Assembly: GCA_002682825.1 (NCBI GenBank)
Contig: NOKP01000013.1
Location: 684,745 to 748,744, forward strand
Length of the DNA stretch: 64,000 nt
Source of the DNA: Neonectria sp. B-13
Lineage: Eukaryota; Ascomycota; Sordariomycetes; Hypocreales; Nectriaceae
Direction of reading: 5' to 3'
Shown here: piece after piece, positions 1 through 8,724 of the stretch
Numbering within the stretch: position 1 is the first letter of the stretch
Layout of the letters: every line of letters begins with the position of its first letter
Program-made: the position numbers and the translations under genes
Notes under the pieces: model-generated
Databases searched by the model: none
The model's input: only the letters and a program-made list of their open reading frames with translations
Told to the model about the DNA's origin: nothing

Positions 1-252
1 ATAAATAACCACCCAGCTTACAGCTTTCCAACGAACGACTAAGGCCTAATCTCCGTGCCAGTACCGAGTCATTGCGTCTCCCATTAGTAGGCCGCCCCTG
101 AATCGCCAGTACCGAGTCCAGATGTCTGCCCCAGGCAGTCACCACAACACCTGCCACCTGCCCACCTGCCAGCCAGCAGTCAACACCTGCTCCTCCCCAA
201 AATGGGCCGTAGCCTCTTATATCAAAAAATTGTTATCGTCCCCCAACAAACA

Positions 253-397
253 GGTGATGTGGCTCAGTGGTAGAGCGTCTCTTCCGAGTATCCCAACGGC
301 GGTCGAGAGAATCGTCCGAGGCCGCGTCCGCTTGTAGCGGCCGGCCGCGCCGACCTTGTATTAAGAGAAGATCCCTAGTTCAATTCTAGGCGTCGCC
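253..397 (+). tRNA. tRNA-like gene with about 74-bp insertion in the anticodon loop; isotype unclear
   Basis: The outer parts fold as a tRNA. A 7-bp acceptor stem pairs 253-259 with 391-397 (two G-U pairs). The D-arm GCTC/GAGC is at 262-265 and 273-276. The anticodon stem TCTCT (278-282) pairs with AGAGA (364-368). The T-arm CCTAG-TTCAATT-CTAGG is at 374-390. A T5 run at 407-411, followed by further T runs, would end Pol III transcription. Between the anticodon half-stems lie 81 nt instead of 7, as expected for an intron-containing nuclear tRNA, though 74 bp is long. Read canonically, position 33 is C rather than the invariant U and the anticodon would be CGA, which is wrong for a short variable loop. 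The isotype is therefore not assigned; it could be a pseudogene or carry a non-canonical intron. Confidence 0.5.
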
Positions 398-874
398 AGC
401 TTTCACTTTTTGGTATTTTTGCTTTTTTGTCGTGTTGCGTCGTTGTGCTAAACTTTTTCTTGTATCCGGTTCGCCCCTTGCGCTGACGAGACGCTGAGGA
501 TATGCACTCGTGCAGCATCGCCGTGTTGTTTTCCTTAAGCACAAATCGAAGTTGCTCTCGACTTTTTCTGTCCAGGTTAATTTGTTCTTATTGCTGTCCC
601 AGTAGAAAGTGTATCTGTGTGCGACATGAGAAAAAGAGCAGCTACTGCCGATGAGTCTAAGAGAAGAACCAAAGTACGAACGATGATTTTACTCATGGAT
701 TACTAGCCGCTGAGTTCTCTGACGCTTATGAAACGCGCAGGACCCTGTATGTAGTGACATAGGCGAGTCTTTGAACGGCTTGGGAGGCTGATGGTTCCTT
801 TCGAAGAGAGTTACCCAGCTGGCGTCCCCGAAGACTTTCCATAATCACTCCTCGCATGTTCTGGCAGCTTAGTG
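398..874. other. Intergenic stretch, no gene seen
   Basis: It begins with the T-rich Pol III terminator of the tRNA-like gene. Nothing else is recognisable up to the satellite array. Confidence 0.6.
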
Positions 875-981
875 GGGACTCAGGGACTCAGGGACTCAGG
901 GACTCAGGGACTCAGGGACTCAGGGACTCAGGGACTCAGGGACTCAGGGACTCAGGGACTCAGGGACTCAGGGACTCAGGG
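875..981 (+). repeat. 8-bp satellite array, unit GGGACTCA, about 13 copies
   Basis: GGGACTCA is repeated head to tail almost without error. The array decays at 981-1007 into TTAGGG-like units (GTCTTAGGGCCTTAGGGC). The same unit returns in reverse orientation at 2194-2277, so the two arrays are an inverted pair bracketing about 1.2 kb that contains the repeat ORF at 1548. The 63-residue open frame through the array (GTQGLRDS repeats) is a by-product of the repeat. Confidence 0.95.
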
Positions 982-1007
982 TCTTAGGGCCTTAGGGCTT
1001 AGGGACT

Positions 1008-1547
1008 GGATGGCAACTGTTGACAGCTGCGTGCCTGAGGCTATAACAGCTGCACACTTCTAGCTTTTCTTTCTTCTTCTCTTCAACCTCACCAAACTGC
1101 ATCCCCAAAAGTAATTCCCTTCTTTGGCTGTTACAGCACGCACCTCCCTTGAACCCTGCCAAGTGTCTCTGTTCCTATTTTCATTCCATGATGTTCCTTC
1201 GCAATTCTTGAGTTTAATGCTCCCCTTGCGGCTTTGCAAGGCGAAGCTCGCTGGTTACTCCCTCAGCTGGAGATTTCGGTGTGCTAGAAACGGTATGGGT
1301 CTGATCTATGATTCACATGGCTAGCTTGTTAATCAGTATATAGACAATGTTCCACCAACAGTTCAACGCGTCGAACATCACTATTGTTAACAAGGGGTTG
1401 TTAACAAGGGGGGCGTCGTGGTGGGCGCGGCGGCGGCAATGACGCCAATGACGTCCAAAAACCCTTCGTAAGTTCGGGCACTTCCCTTTCTAAATATATT
1501 TAAGATATCTAACACCAAAATCATAGTCAAAAGGAAAGAAAGAGAGT
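1008..1547. other. Intergenic stretch upstream of repeat ORF
   Basis: No gene is recognised. A short direct duplication (TTGTTAACAAGGGG) lies near 1384-1411. An AT-rich TATA-like stretch (AAATATATTTAAG) at 1492-1504 and a purine-rich leader directly before the ATG at 1548 could serve as promoter elements for the repeat ORF. Confidence 0.45.
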
Positions 1548-1843
1548 ATGCTGCGTCGGGCCGAGTACCTGACCCGGGTAGCCAATAGCACCCAGGGTCA
1601 GGTACTCGGCGACACCACCAACACTCCCAAGAACGGCAATGGCGGCGGCGACACCAACACTCCCAAGAACGGCGACGGCGACACCAACACTCCCAAGAAC
1701 GGCGACGGCGACACTAACACTCCTAAGAACGGTGACGGCGACGGCGACACCAACACTCCTAAGAACGGTGACGGCGACAGCGACACCAACACTCCCAAGA
1801 ACAGTGACGGCGGCGGCGACACCAACACTTCCAAGAACGGTGG

Positions 1844-1874
<31 letters not shown>

Positions 1875-2049
1875 ACCAACACTCCCAAGAACGGCGACGG
1901 CGACGGCGACGGCGACAGCGACATCAACACTCCCAAGAACAGTGACGGCGGCGACGGCGACACCAACACTCCCAAGAACGGCGACGGCGACACCAACACT
2001 CTCAAGAACGGTGGCGGCGACGGCGACGGCGACACCAACACTCCCAAGA

Positions 2050-2083
<34 letters not shown>

Positions 2084-2165
2084 GATGGTCGACGTCGGTG
2101 GTGGCAACAATAACCCTCTATATTCAAGTAACCGGCCTTGGTTCTTTAGTCCTTCAATTCTTTAG
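1548..2165 (+). CDS. Repeat-rich hypothetical protein, DTNTPKNGDG repeats
   Basis: An ATG-initiated frame of 205 residues. After about 20 ordinary residues (MLRRAEYLTRVANSTQGQ) it consists of about a dozen copies of D-T-N-T-P-K-N-G separated by variable runs of Gly-Asp. It ends with an acidic Asp run (about residues 170-178) and a short unique tail. No signal peptide, membrane segment or known domain is seen. The repeat units are multiples of 3 bp, so the other plus frame (1639-2187) and one minus frame are also open, which weakens the case for this frame; only this one has a nearby TATA-like element and purine-rich leader. It sits between two inverted 8-bp satellite arrays. It could be a real low-complexity surface or nuclear protein, or a non-coding minisatellite. 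Confidence 0.35.
1560..1610. repeat. Perfect 16-bp inverted repeat at the start of the repeat ORF
   Basis: GCCGAGTACCTGACCC (1560-1575) faces GGGTCAGGTACTCGGC (1595-1610), with a 19-nt spacer. A transcript starting upstream would form a strong hairpin 12 nt inside the ORF. Confidence 0.85.
1611..2085 (+). repeat. GC-rich minisatellite with core ACACCAACACTCCCAAGAAC
   Basis: About a dozen copies of a 20-bp core alternate with GGCGAC hexamer runs of varying number. Unit lengths of 24-48 bp stay in multiples of 3, and the run ends in a pure GAC tract (about 2051-2082). Copies differ by scattered substitutions, so the array is not newly formed. Confidence 0.9.
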
Positions 2166-2193
2166 CCCTTTAGCCCTCAATCTCTAACCGTTG

Positions 2194-2277
2194 CCCTGAG
2201 TCCCTGAGTCCCTGAGTCCCTGAGTCCCTGAGTCCCTGAGTCCCTGAGTCCCTGAGTCCCTGAGTCCCTGAGTCCCT
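2194..2277 (-). repeat. 8-bp satellite array, inverted relative to the one at 875
   Basis: CCCTGAGT repeated about 10 times; this is the reverse complement of the unit at 875-981. It is preceded by TTTAGCCC-like units (2160-2177), mirroring the decayed TTAGGG-like edge of the left array. Both the array and its inner border are therefore inverted. Confidence 0.95.
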
Positions 2278-3792
2278 AAGTCTCAACACCATGTGTCTAA
2301 ACACGGTATGTCACCACTCTATTGTCAAGCAGTTGTCATATTAACTTGTCAGCAATCACTCGACCGTACCAGTATTGGACCACACCACCGCCAATACATC
2401 AAGACAGAGACGGGCGAAGATGGGGGGTTGAACCCCACAGAGTCATGAGATGGGTCCTAGGGCGATTGCACCGATGCCAGCAAACGCATGCAGTTTATGG
2501 GTAAGTGAAATACCACGGCAACACAGATGTATTCTTAATACAAGCCGCTTACTTTACTTTTAGTCTTCACCTTGGAAACCATGTGTCACTATACCACATA
2601 GCATAGCAATATAATAAGAACCGTATGTTACTGCTACTTCTTATCTTTATTTTCTCTTACTGACCTTGACTTAGCTTCTGCGAATCTCCCCGAATGTTCA
2701 CGGTACCCCATCGACCTCCCAGAAGAGACGAACGATAAAGAAGAAAGAAAAACGCTTGCCCCGTGAACACTCTTTGAGCTTGGTAAGCTTGCGAACTATG
2801 AAGTAAAGTACTTGTAAATGACCGGATCTTTTAAGAGTTTCATGTATATTTAAGACTGTTCTTCCTCATGTCAAGGGCTTCCATATGAGATCGCCTTCGG
2901 TTAGTACGAGCGTGGACAAAGTCCACATGGCCAAATCGAAGAATATCCAATCATGCGTGAATCGCGATTTCAGTCAGCTCTCCGGCAGGTAGCCGTATTC
3001 CCTAACCCCTATGGCCGATGAGCCGTGATTGATAAGCCTGAATAGCATCTGAACGGTGGTGGCAAGCGCCAGTGCCCAACAGGCACGCCGTGACTGACGT
3101 TCGTCGACTCTGGCCTGAGTCATGGCCATGGAATAGCTTCGCACGCAAAGGACATCTGTTCGAGGATGAGATAGAGGATGAGTCTGAGGAATACGTAACA
3201 ACGCGTAGCTTCATCAGCGCATGAACTTGATACTTGCCATGTCGCCCCTGACATCTGGCGACGTGTCGTACTTTGCTGCAATGACCAAGCCCGCAGGAAT
3301 GAAGTCCTCTTATCTCTCGAAGTAACAAGTAAAGGTTGAAGAAATGATGAAGTAAGATTCATCAGTTCCCCATCTTGGAGTCATCTGAACTTTGAAACTG
3401 CCTGCAAGTCACTGTCAACCGGTTGTCTTGCGTCGGCCCCGTCGACCCGATGATCGATATCCGCAAAAGCCTTATCGATTTCTCACCGGAATTGAATCCC
3501 CCTTGAAAAGCAGTATTGATCTTGCACCACACAACATTATATAAACTGTATTCATGGTAGGACAAGGATACGAACATTGAGAGCTCGGAGAAGAGTGGGG
3601 CCTCGACGTGCCTCGAACAATCGGGGCCGGGTACCCCACAGTCAGCTAGTACTTAGTAGAGGAGCTGAGGTACGTACCGCGAGCACACGAAACGATGAAC
3701 TGACGTCGGAAGCTCAATTGCAAGGATTTCGACGCATCGCCAGACCTCACTTACTCCCACCACAACCACAACCATGGCCTTCCCTCTAGCCA
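2278..3792. other. Intergenic stretch, no gene seen
   Basis: Open frames here are short, mostly on both strands at once, and without recognisable protein character. The last few hundred bases probably contain the promoter of the recycling factor gene. Confidence 0.5.
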
Positions 3793-4762
3793 ATGCGCCT
3801 GCAAGGCACTGTATGCGCCTACTGGCGTCCGAAGCGTATGTTTTGCCACCTGCACATGCTCGGAAACGGTGTCGCAGCGAGAGAACAAGCAGCCCACGGC
3901 CGAGCCTCGACTGACAACCTCGTCCAGATCAGCTCTCCAGAGCATCCCTCGACGAAGCATACCCGCCGCCCTCCGCGTGCAGCACCCCTCCGCGCGATGC
4001 TTCAGCTCCTCCGCGCCGCTTCTCAAGAAGCGCAAGATCGCCATCCCCTCCGACAGCCCCAAGCACCGAGATGCCGTGGCTAGCAATGTCGTCCCTCCGC
4101 AGTCTTCGTCTTCGTCTTCGTCTTCGTCTTCGTCCTCGTCCTCGTCCTCGTCCTCGTCTTCGTCCTCCAAGGCCTCCCAGCTCAACCCCGAAGACCCCCT
4201 CGACTTCTCGGCCGTCACATCCGCCTACGCCCCCATCGACACCCACTTCAAGGCCCAGATCGCCGGCATGATCCACGGCGGCCGCTTCAACCCGACCAAC
4301 CTCGGCGCCCTCTCCATCGCCGTCAAGGACCCCGGCGCCGACGCCGCCTCGACTTTCCCGCTGCGCGAGCTCGCCCAGGTCGTGCCCCGCTCCGGCCGCA
4401 CCATCTCCTTGCTCGTCCACGACAAGGACTACATCAAGCCCATCATGTCCGCCGTCCAGGCCAGCCGCGAGTTCAACCAGCAGCCCCAGCGCTCCGAGGA
4501 CAATGACCTGGAGCTGCTCCTCAAAGTCGAGCTCGAGCGCAAGGACGACGTCGCCCGCCGCATCAAGGAAACCATGCAGGCCTATCGCGAGCGCATCCGC
4601 CAAGTGCGCTCTCGCCACGAAAAGACCCTGAAAGACTGGAAGAAGAATGGTACTGTGCTACCAGATCTCGTGAAGCGGGCCGAGAAGGAGCTCCAAAAGG
4701 TGCAAGACAAGAAGATGAAGGAAATTGATCAAGAGGAAGCCCAGACAATCCGCCAGCTATGA
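3793..4762 (+). CDS. RRF1: Mitochondrial ribosome recycling factor
   Basis: Ribosome recycling factor splits post-termination ribosomes; this copy should act in mitochondria. The C-terminal ~190 residues carry the RRF fold signature: F-N-P-x-x-L-G-x-L-x-I, then P-L-x-E-L-A-Q-V-V-P-x-S-G-R-T-I-x-L, then I-K-P-I-x-x-A-V-Q, ending in a long charged helical pair. Upstream is an Arg/Ser-rich presequence with R-C-F-S-S-S-A, a typical mitochondrial cleavage context. The long frame has no ATG at its 5' end. The best model is exon 1 at 3793-3810 (MRLQGT), an intron at 3811-3877 (GTATGC...GCAG, 67 bp, phase 0, weak branch point) and exon 2 at 3878-4762, giving 300 residues. A poly-Ser tract separates presequence and domain. 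Family call strong; start inferred. Confidence 0.85.
4101..4170 (+). repeat. TCT/TCC-TCG microsatellite encoding poly-Ser
   Basis: TCTTCG and TCCTCG hexamers encode about 23 consecutive serines inside the recycling factor, between the presequence and the folded domain. The tract probably varies in length between strains. Confidence 0.9.
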
Positions 4763-4941
4763 TAGACTTGCTAGTAGTGAGTGGAGTGTCACGTAGATGT
4801 CATAAGCCTCGACAAAAGCCGCCGAGATGGGCATATAAAAAGACTACGAGCTTGAAAAGTTGATGGGACGTTGTATAAGTATATTACATATCGTGACAAA
4901 GTGTACACTGAGCTTTCTCCTCTAGATCTCATCATTTCACG

Positions 4942-6201
4942 TTATGCCTGTGCCTTTGGCTTTGCTGCTGCCCTTCCGCCTTTTTTGGTCAACAGCGACG
5001 TCAGCTTGTTCTCAAAGGCATTGACATCGTTGGTCTTGTACGTCTCGGCGCGGAGGTGCCACGAACGAGCCACGCCAGCAGGGTCCGTGGCAAACTTGGG
5101 TGTCTCGTGCTGGCCGTTGACGGCCTTTTCGAGGATGACCTTGCGAATGGCCTCCTCGGCGTCGGTGATAATGGGCGTCGCGGCCTGAGTCTCGCCATCG
5201 GCGGTTTCGGTGTTGTTCTTTTGCTGGAGGTGTAGCTCGGCGGCGGCCTTGGCTTGGGTGTCGGCGAAGAAGCGCAAGCCGCTCTCTTCGATCTCGGCAG
5301 CATAGTGGCGGGCCTGAAAGGCCTGAGGGGCGCCGACGTGGTCGGCCGTGCCGAGGACGCTGAGGTTCTGCAGGACAGCCGCCGCCTTGCCGGCAGTGCC
5401 AGAGGGCGCCGAGGGCGCAAAGTCGGACAGGGAGTTGATCGTCAGTGACGGGCTGTACTTGGTGGCCGTTCCGAACCTGATGCTGTCCTCGAAAGCTTGC
5501 TCGTCGGGATCCAACCGCGCAAGATCGTCGCCGCGAGCCCTGCGCTCCTTGTCATCGCCCTCCTTGCGCCCTCCTCTCGCTCCGCCGCGTCCCCTGCCGC
5601 CCCTGCCACCTCTTCCACCTCGCCCACCCCTGGCACCAAAGCCACCTCGGGCACCAAAGCCACCACCTCTGGCTCCGAATCCACCTCTGGCCCCGAAGCC
5701 GCCTCGGCCTCTCGAAATACCACCGCCGCGGTTGGGGATCCAGTCCGCTCCTCCTCTAGGAGTGAAACCCGACCCTCCTCTAGGAGTGAAACCCGAACCT
5801 CCTCTAGGAGTAAACCCCGAACCTCCTCTAGGAGTAAATCCCGAACCCCCTCTCGCGTCCCCTCGGCCTCGGCCGCGGAACCCTCCGTCGCCGCGAGCCC
5901 CACCGCGACCGCGAAACGACAGCCTGGGGAGGCTCTTCACATCCAGGACCTTGGGAGCGCCAGCCGGGCCGGATCCCTCCTGACCTGCTCGGGCCGGGCT
6001 GCGAGCTCGGGCGAGGGAATTGATCTCGCTCGTGGCGGCACGGGATCGACCGCGGACTGAAGGGTTCGGGGGGCCATTGTCGTCGGCGGCTTGCAATTGC
6101 GTCGTGGAGAATTGGCGGATGCAGGTTCGAAGAGCATCAGAGGCCTGCTCAAGCTCCGGCCTTGTTCGGCTACACACCGAACGGAAGGCGTGGCGTTGCA
6201 T
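4942..6201 (-). CDS. RGG-rich protein with mitochondrial presequence, unrecognised
   Basis: 419 residues from the ATG at 6201; the frame runs 19 codons further upstream but without an ATG. The N-terminus (MQRHAFRSVCSRTRP...TCIRQFSTTQLQ) is basic, free of acidic residues at first, and ends in R-Q-F-S-T-T, a classic fungal mitochondrial presequence. Residues about 97-212 are an extended RGG/RG box including four copies of GSGFTPRGG and several GFGARGG units, typical of RNA-binding proteins. Residues about 225-419 are a conventional, possibly helical domain that I do not recognise. It converges on the recycling factor gene with 179 bp between stop codons. A mitochondrial RNA-binding or small-subunit ribosomal protein is plausible but is inference only. 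No intron is apparent. Confidence 0.75.
   Translation of the reverse strand: MQRHAFRSVCSRTRPELEQASDALRTCIRQFSTTQLQAADDNGPPNPSVRGRSRAATSEINSLARARSPARAGQEGSGPAGAPKVLDVKSLPRLSFRGRGGARGDGGFRGRGRGDARGGSGFTPRGGSGFTPRGGSGFTPRGGSGFTPRGGADWIPNRGGGISRGRGGFGARGGFGARGGGFGARGGFGARGGRGGRGGRGGRGRGGARGGRKEGDDKERRARGDDLARLDPDEQAFEDSIRFGTATKYSPSLTINSLSDFAPSAPSGTAGKAAAVLQNLSVLGTADHVGAPQAFQARHYAAEIEESGLRFFADTQAKAAAELHLQQKNNTETADGETQAATPIITDAEEAIRKVILEKAVNGQHETPKFATDPAGVARSWHLRAETYKTNDVNAFENKLTSLLTKKGGRAAAKPKAQA
5749..5856 (-). repeat. 27-bp tandem repeat in the RGG gene, four copies
   Basis: Four near-identical 27-bp units, each containing CCTCCTCTAGGAGT on the plus strand, encode GSGFTPRGG on the minus strand. 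Copies differ by one to three bases. Confidence 0.85.
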
Positions 6202-7022
6202 TATTGCTCGTTGTCGTGTGAGGTTGGTGAGCTGTAGTTGGCAGCTTGGGATGTCCAATTTTCTGCTATCGGTTGATCATATGACTAAGCCGAGGAAGCC
6301 CCGCTTATTGGCTGGCTTGCCCAACCATCCATTGCAAGTTCATACGTTCACGGCATCAAGTACAAAATCTTTCGTCTCGTGTAGTCTAATTCCATAAACA
6401 ATGACACCGCTGTATATGTTTGTTGAGCTTAATAGCTACTTGTTGTCTTTGAGACCAACGTAATGCAATATCCACATATTCCCCGACAGTAAACACCAGC
6501 GCGGCACTCGTACATGGGCAGTTTCCAGCAAGGCATAGACTGCTTCTCATCGGTAGCCACACAGACCACTGTAACACCAGTAGTGCGTAAAAGACAGCCC
6601 AAGCCCATCGAGACTCCCCGGGGTGAATGCTGGAGCCATGTCGTGGCGACATGGATCTAGCGTCCGAGGTGACCATTTCTGGCCGCTTGGTTCAGACAGT
6701 TACGTCTGCCCACTCGGATCAAGCCAAGGTCGATGCGGACCACCCCAACACGGTTGTCACCCCGTGGGCATGATGGACACATTCCCCGTGCTGAATAAAC
6801 CCACTCCCTTCCGCTTGAAATCCTGCTCGTCGCAATTCGTTTCCCAAAAGATGGACCTTCGGATTTTGTCCAGTTGTGTCACTCCAAGCCACGGCGTCCA
6901 ACTCTTCCTGGGTTGCCCTCGGATCGCCGTCCGTCTCCCATACGTATTAGAATGCTCCCAGTGAGGGGAGTTGAAAAAATGATGCTTTGTGTGTGCTTCG
7001 TGGCTGCATGCCGGCGTCACAC
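6202..7022. other. Intergenic: 5' region of RGG gene and 3' region of phosphatase gene
   Basis: It holds the promoter of the minus-strand RGG gene near 6202-6400 and the phosphatase 3' UTR toward 7022. No further gene is seen. Confidence 0.6.
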
Positions 7023-8724
7023 TTATACGCTCTGGGCCGAAACCATAGCCGGCTGAGGGAGGTTAGCTTGACTGTGCAGTGCGGAGAACATGGAACTTAC
7101 CGGGCTGTTCAGCATGTGCTGTCGCTTGTTGCGACTCTTCTTAATGTGGCTTTTGAGAGCAGTCGAATCAAGGGGCTTGAGCAGCTCGAAGCTGCAGAGG
7201 AGCTCGGCAGAAACCGACATGACGGCGCCCCAGTTATCAAACTCGCCACAGTACTACACCAGGTTAGCGAGTTCGGGAAAGCGACGGCGGGAAACGTACA
7301 TTTGGAGCGCTGAAGACGGTGACCAGCACCCTGTCGTTAAAGAATTCGTACCCATCCTCGACAACCATATGCGCTCGACAGATGAGATCGAAATCGTGGA
7401 CCGCCAGGAAGTCGGTGATGACCCGTTTTCCAAAGCAGTAGCTTACTCCTCGCTCGTTGGCTTCCCAATCTTGTTCCATATCTGCAGGATCTGACCACAG
7501 GAGGTCGTTGAGCAGGCCGTAGTCGGGTACGTCAGTCGGCCGCGCAATGTTTCGGATGTCGTCCATGTGGCTCAGAGCGGGCGAGAGACCCCCGTGCACG
7601 CAGAAAATCTTGCCGGCAACAATAGCAGCAATGGGCAGCGTGTTGAAGCAGTCGACGAATGTCTTCCAGATCTTAACGTTGCACCTTCGCTTGCACTCGT
7701 CGTAGAAGCCATACACTCGCGTGACGTTGGCACACTCGTGGTTCCCTCGGAGCAAGAAGAAGTTTTCGGGAAACTTGAGCTTGTAGCAGAGGAGAAGCAA
7801 GATGGTCTCCAGCGACTGCTTTCCACGATCGACGTAGTCCCCCAGGAATAGGTAGTTGGACATGGGTGGGAAGCCACACATTTCGAACATTCGGATGAGG
7901 TCCGTGTACTGCCCGTGGACATCGCCGACGACCTTGACTGGCGCGTCCAGCTCCAGCAGAGCGGGCTGGGACAAAAACACCTCTCTCGCACGCTGGCAGA
8001 TGGCGACGATCTCTGCATTCTTGAGACAGACACTTTTGGTGACCTTTCCAGCATAGCCCGCATCGAGGAGTCGCTTGATGAAGTCGTCGAGATCGATGTC
8101 TTTGATGTCGGCCATGGCGACGTTGGAATTCGGCTCGGCTTTGGCGTCGGCCGTCTGCTTGTGGACAGGATTGATGGTGTTCTCCCGTTTAACCAAGATG
8201 GATTGACCTGGAGTTTGCATGTGGGTGTTGACACCGGCATGGGCGGAGGGGGGCTGATCGGAAACATGGTCAACCTCGCCGGAGGCCTGGGCTGCACTCA
8301 CGTCATGGCTCCCGCCCTTTGTAGAGCCTTGGACGGGGGACGGCGGAGGTTGATCCTCTTGAATGGCCGAATCCTCGGTCGAGAGATCGGTGGAGTTGTG
8401 CTTGAGCGACGGGAGGTCGCCCCGGCTCAGCCGGGATGCGCTTGACCTACCGCTCCTCCCGGACCGCACCGAGGAGGCATCGTTTTTGGTCGAGTCGCCG
8501 GCAGCATCGCCGTTGGATAGGATGGCCGAGTTCCTCGGGCTATCATTCTTACCGCTGCCGGGAATCTTGGATCGCAGGGAGCGGAAGGATCGCGACGAGT
8601 CTTTCGTGTCGGACCTGCTGAAGGACGGGTATGACTGGAGGGGCGCATCGACAGCGCCGGCGGAGCCGGAGCCCTTGGAGCCGGAACCGGAGCCACCGCT
8701 CTCTCTGGAATTCTGGTTTCCCAT
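7023..8724 (-). CDS. PPZ1: PPZ-type Ser/Thr protein phosphatase
   Basis: A PP1-related phosphatase of the fungal-specific Z class, linked in yeasts to cation homeostasis and cell-wall integrity. Model: exons 7300-8724, 7101-7253 and 7023-7052; 535 residues. Introns of 46 bp (7254-7299, GTACGT, CTAAC, TAG) and 48 bp (7053-7100, GTAAGT, CTAAC, CAG) are clear. The start at 8724 gives MGNQNS, an N-myristoylation signal; the frame is open further upstream but has no ATG there. Residues 1-200 are Ser/Gly/Arg-rich and disordered. The catalytic core shows GDVHGQY (267-273), GDYVDRG (295-301), RGNHE (326-330), HGGL (377-380) and CRAH (449-452), all metal and phosphate ligands intact. [18 protein letters not shown] is Z/PP1-like. 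The 48-bp intron is a multiple of 3 without a stop, so its retention would add 16 residues near the C-terminus. Confidence 0.95.

Noticed and set aside
875..981. Regular 8-bp array as a CRISPR
   Set aside because: Units are contiguous with no spacers and the genome is eukaryotic; it is a simple satellite.
981..1007. TTAGGG-like units as a telomere or chromosome end
   Set aside because: Only a few degenerate copies, with unique sequence on both sides; better read as the decayed edge of the satellite array.
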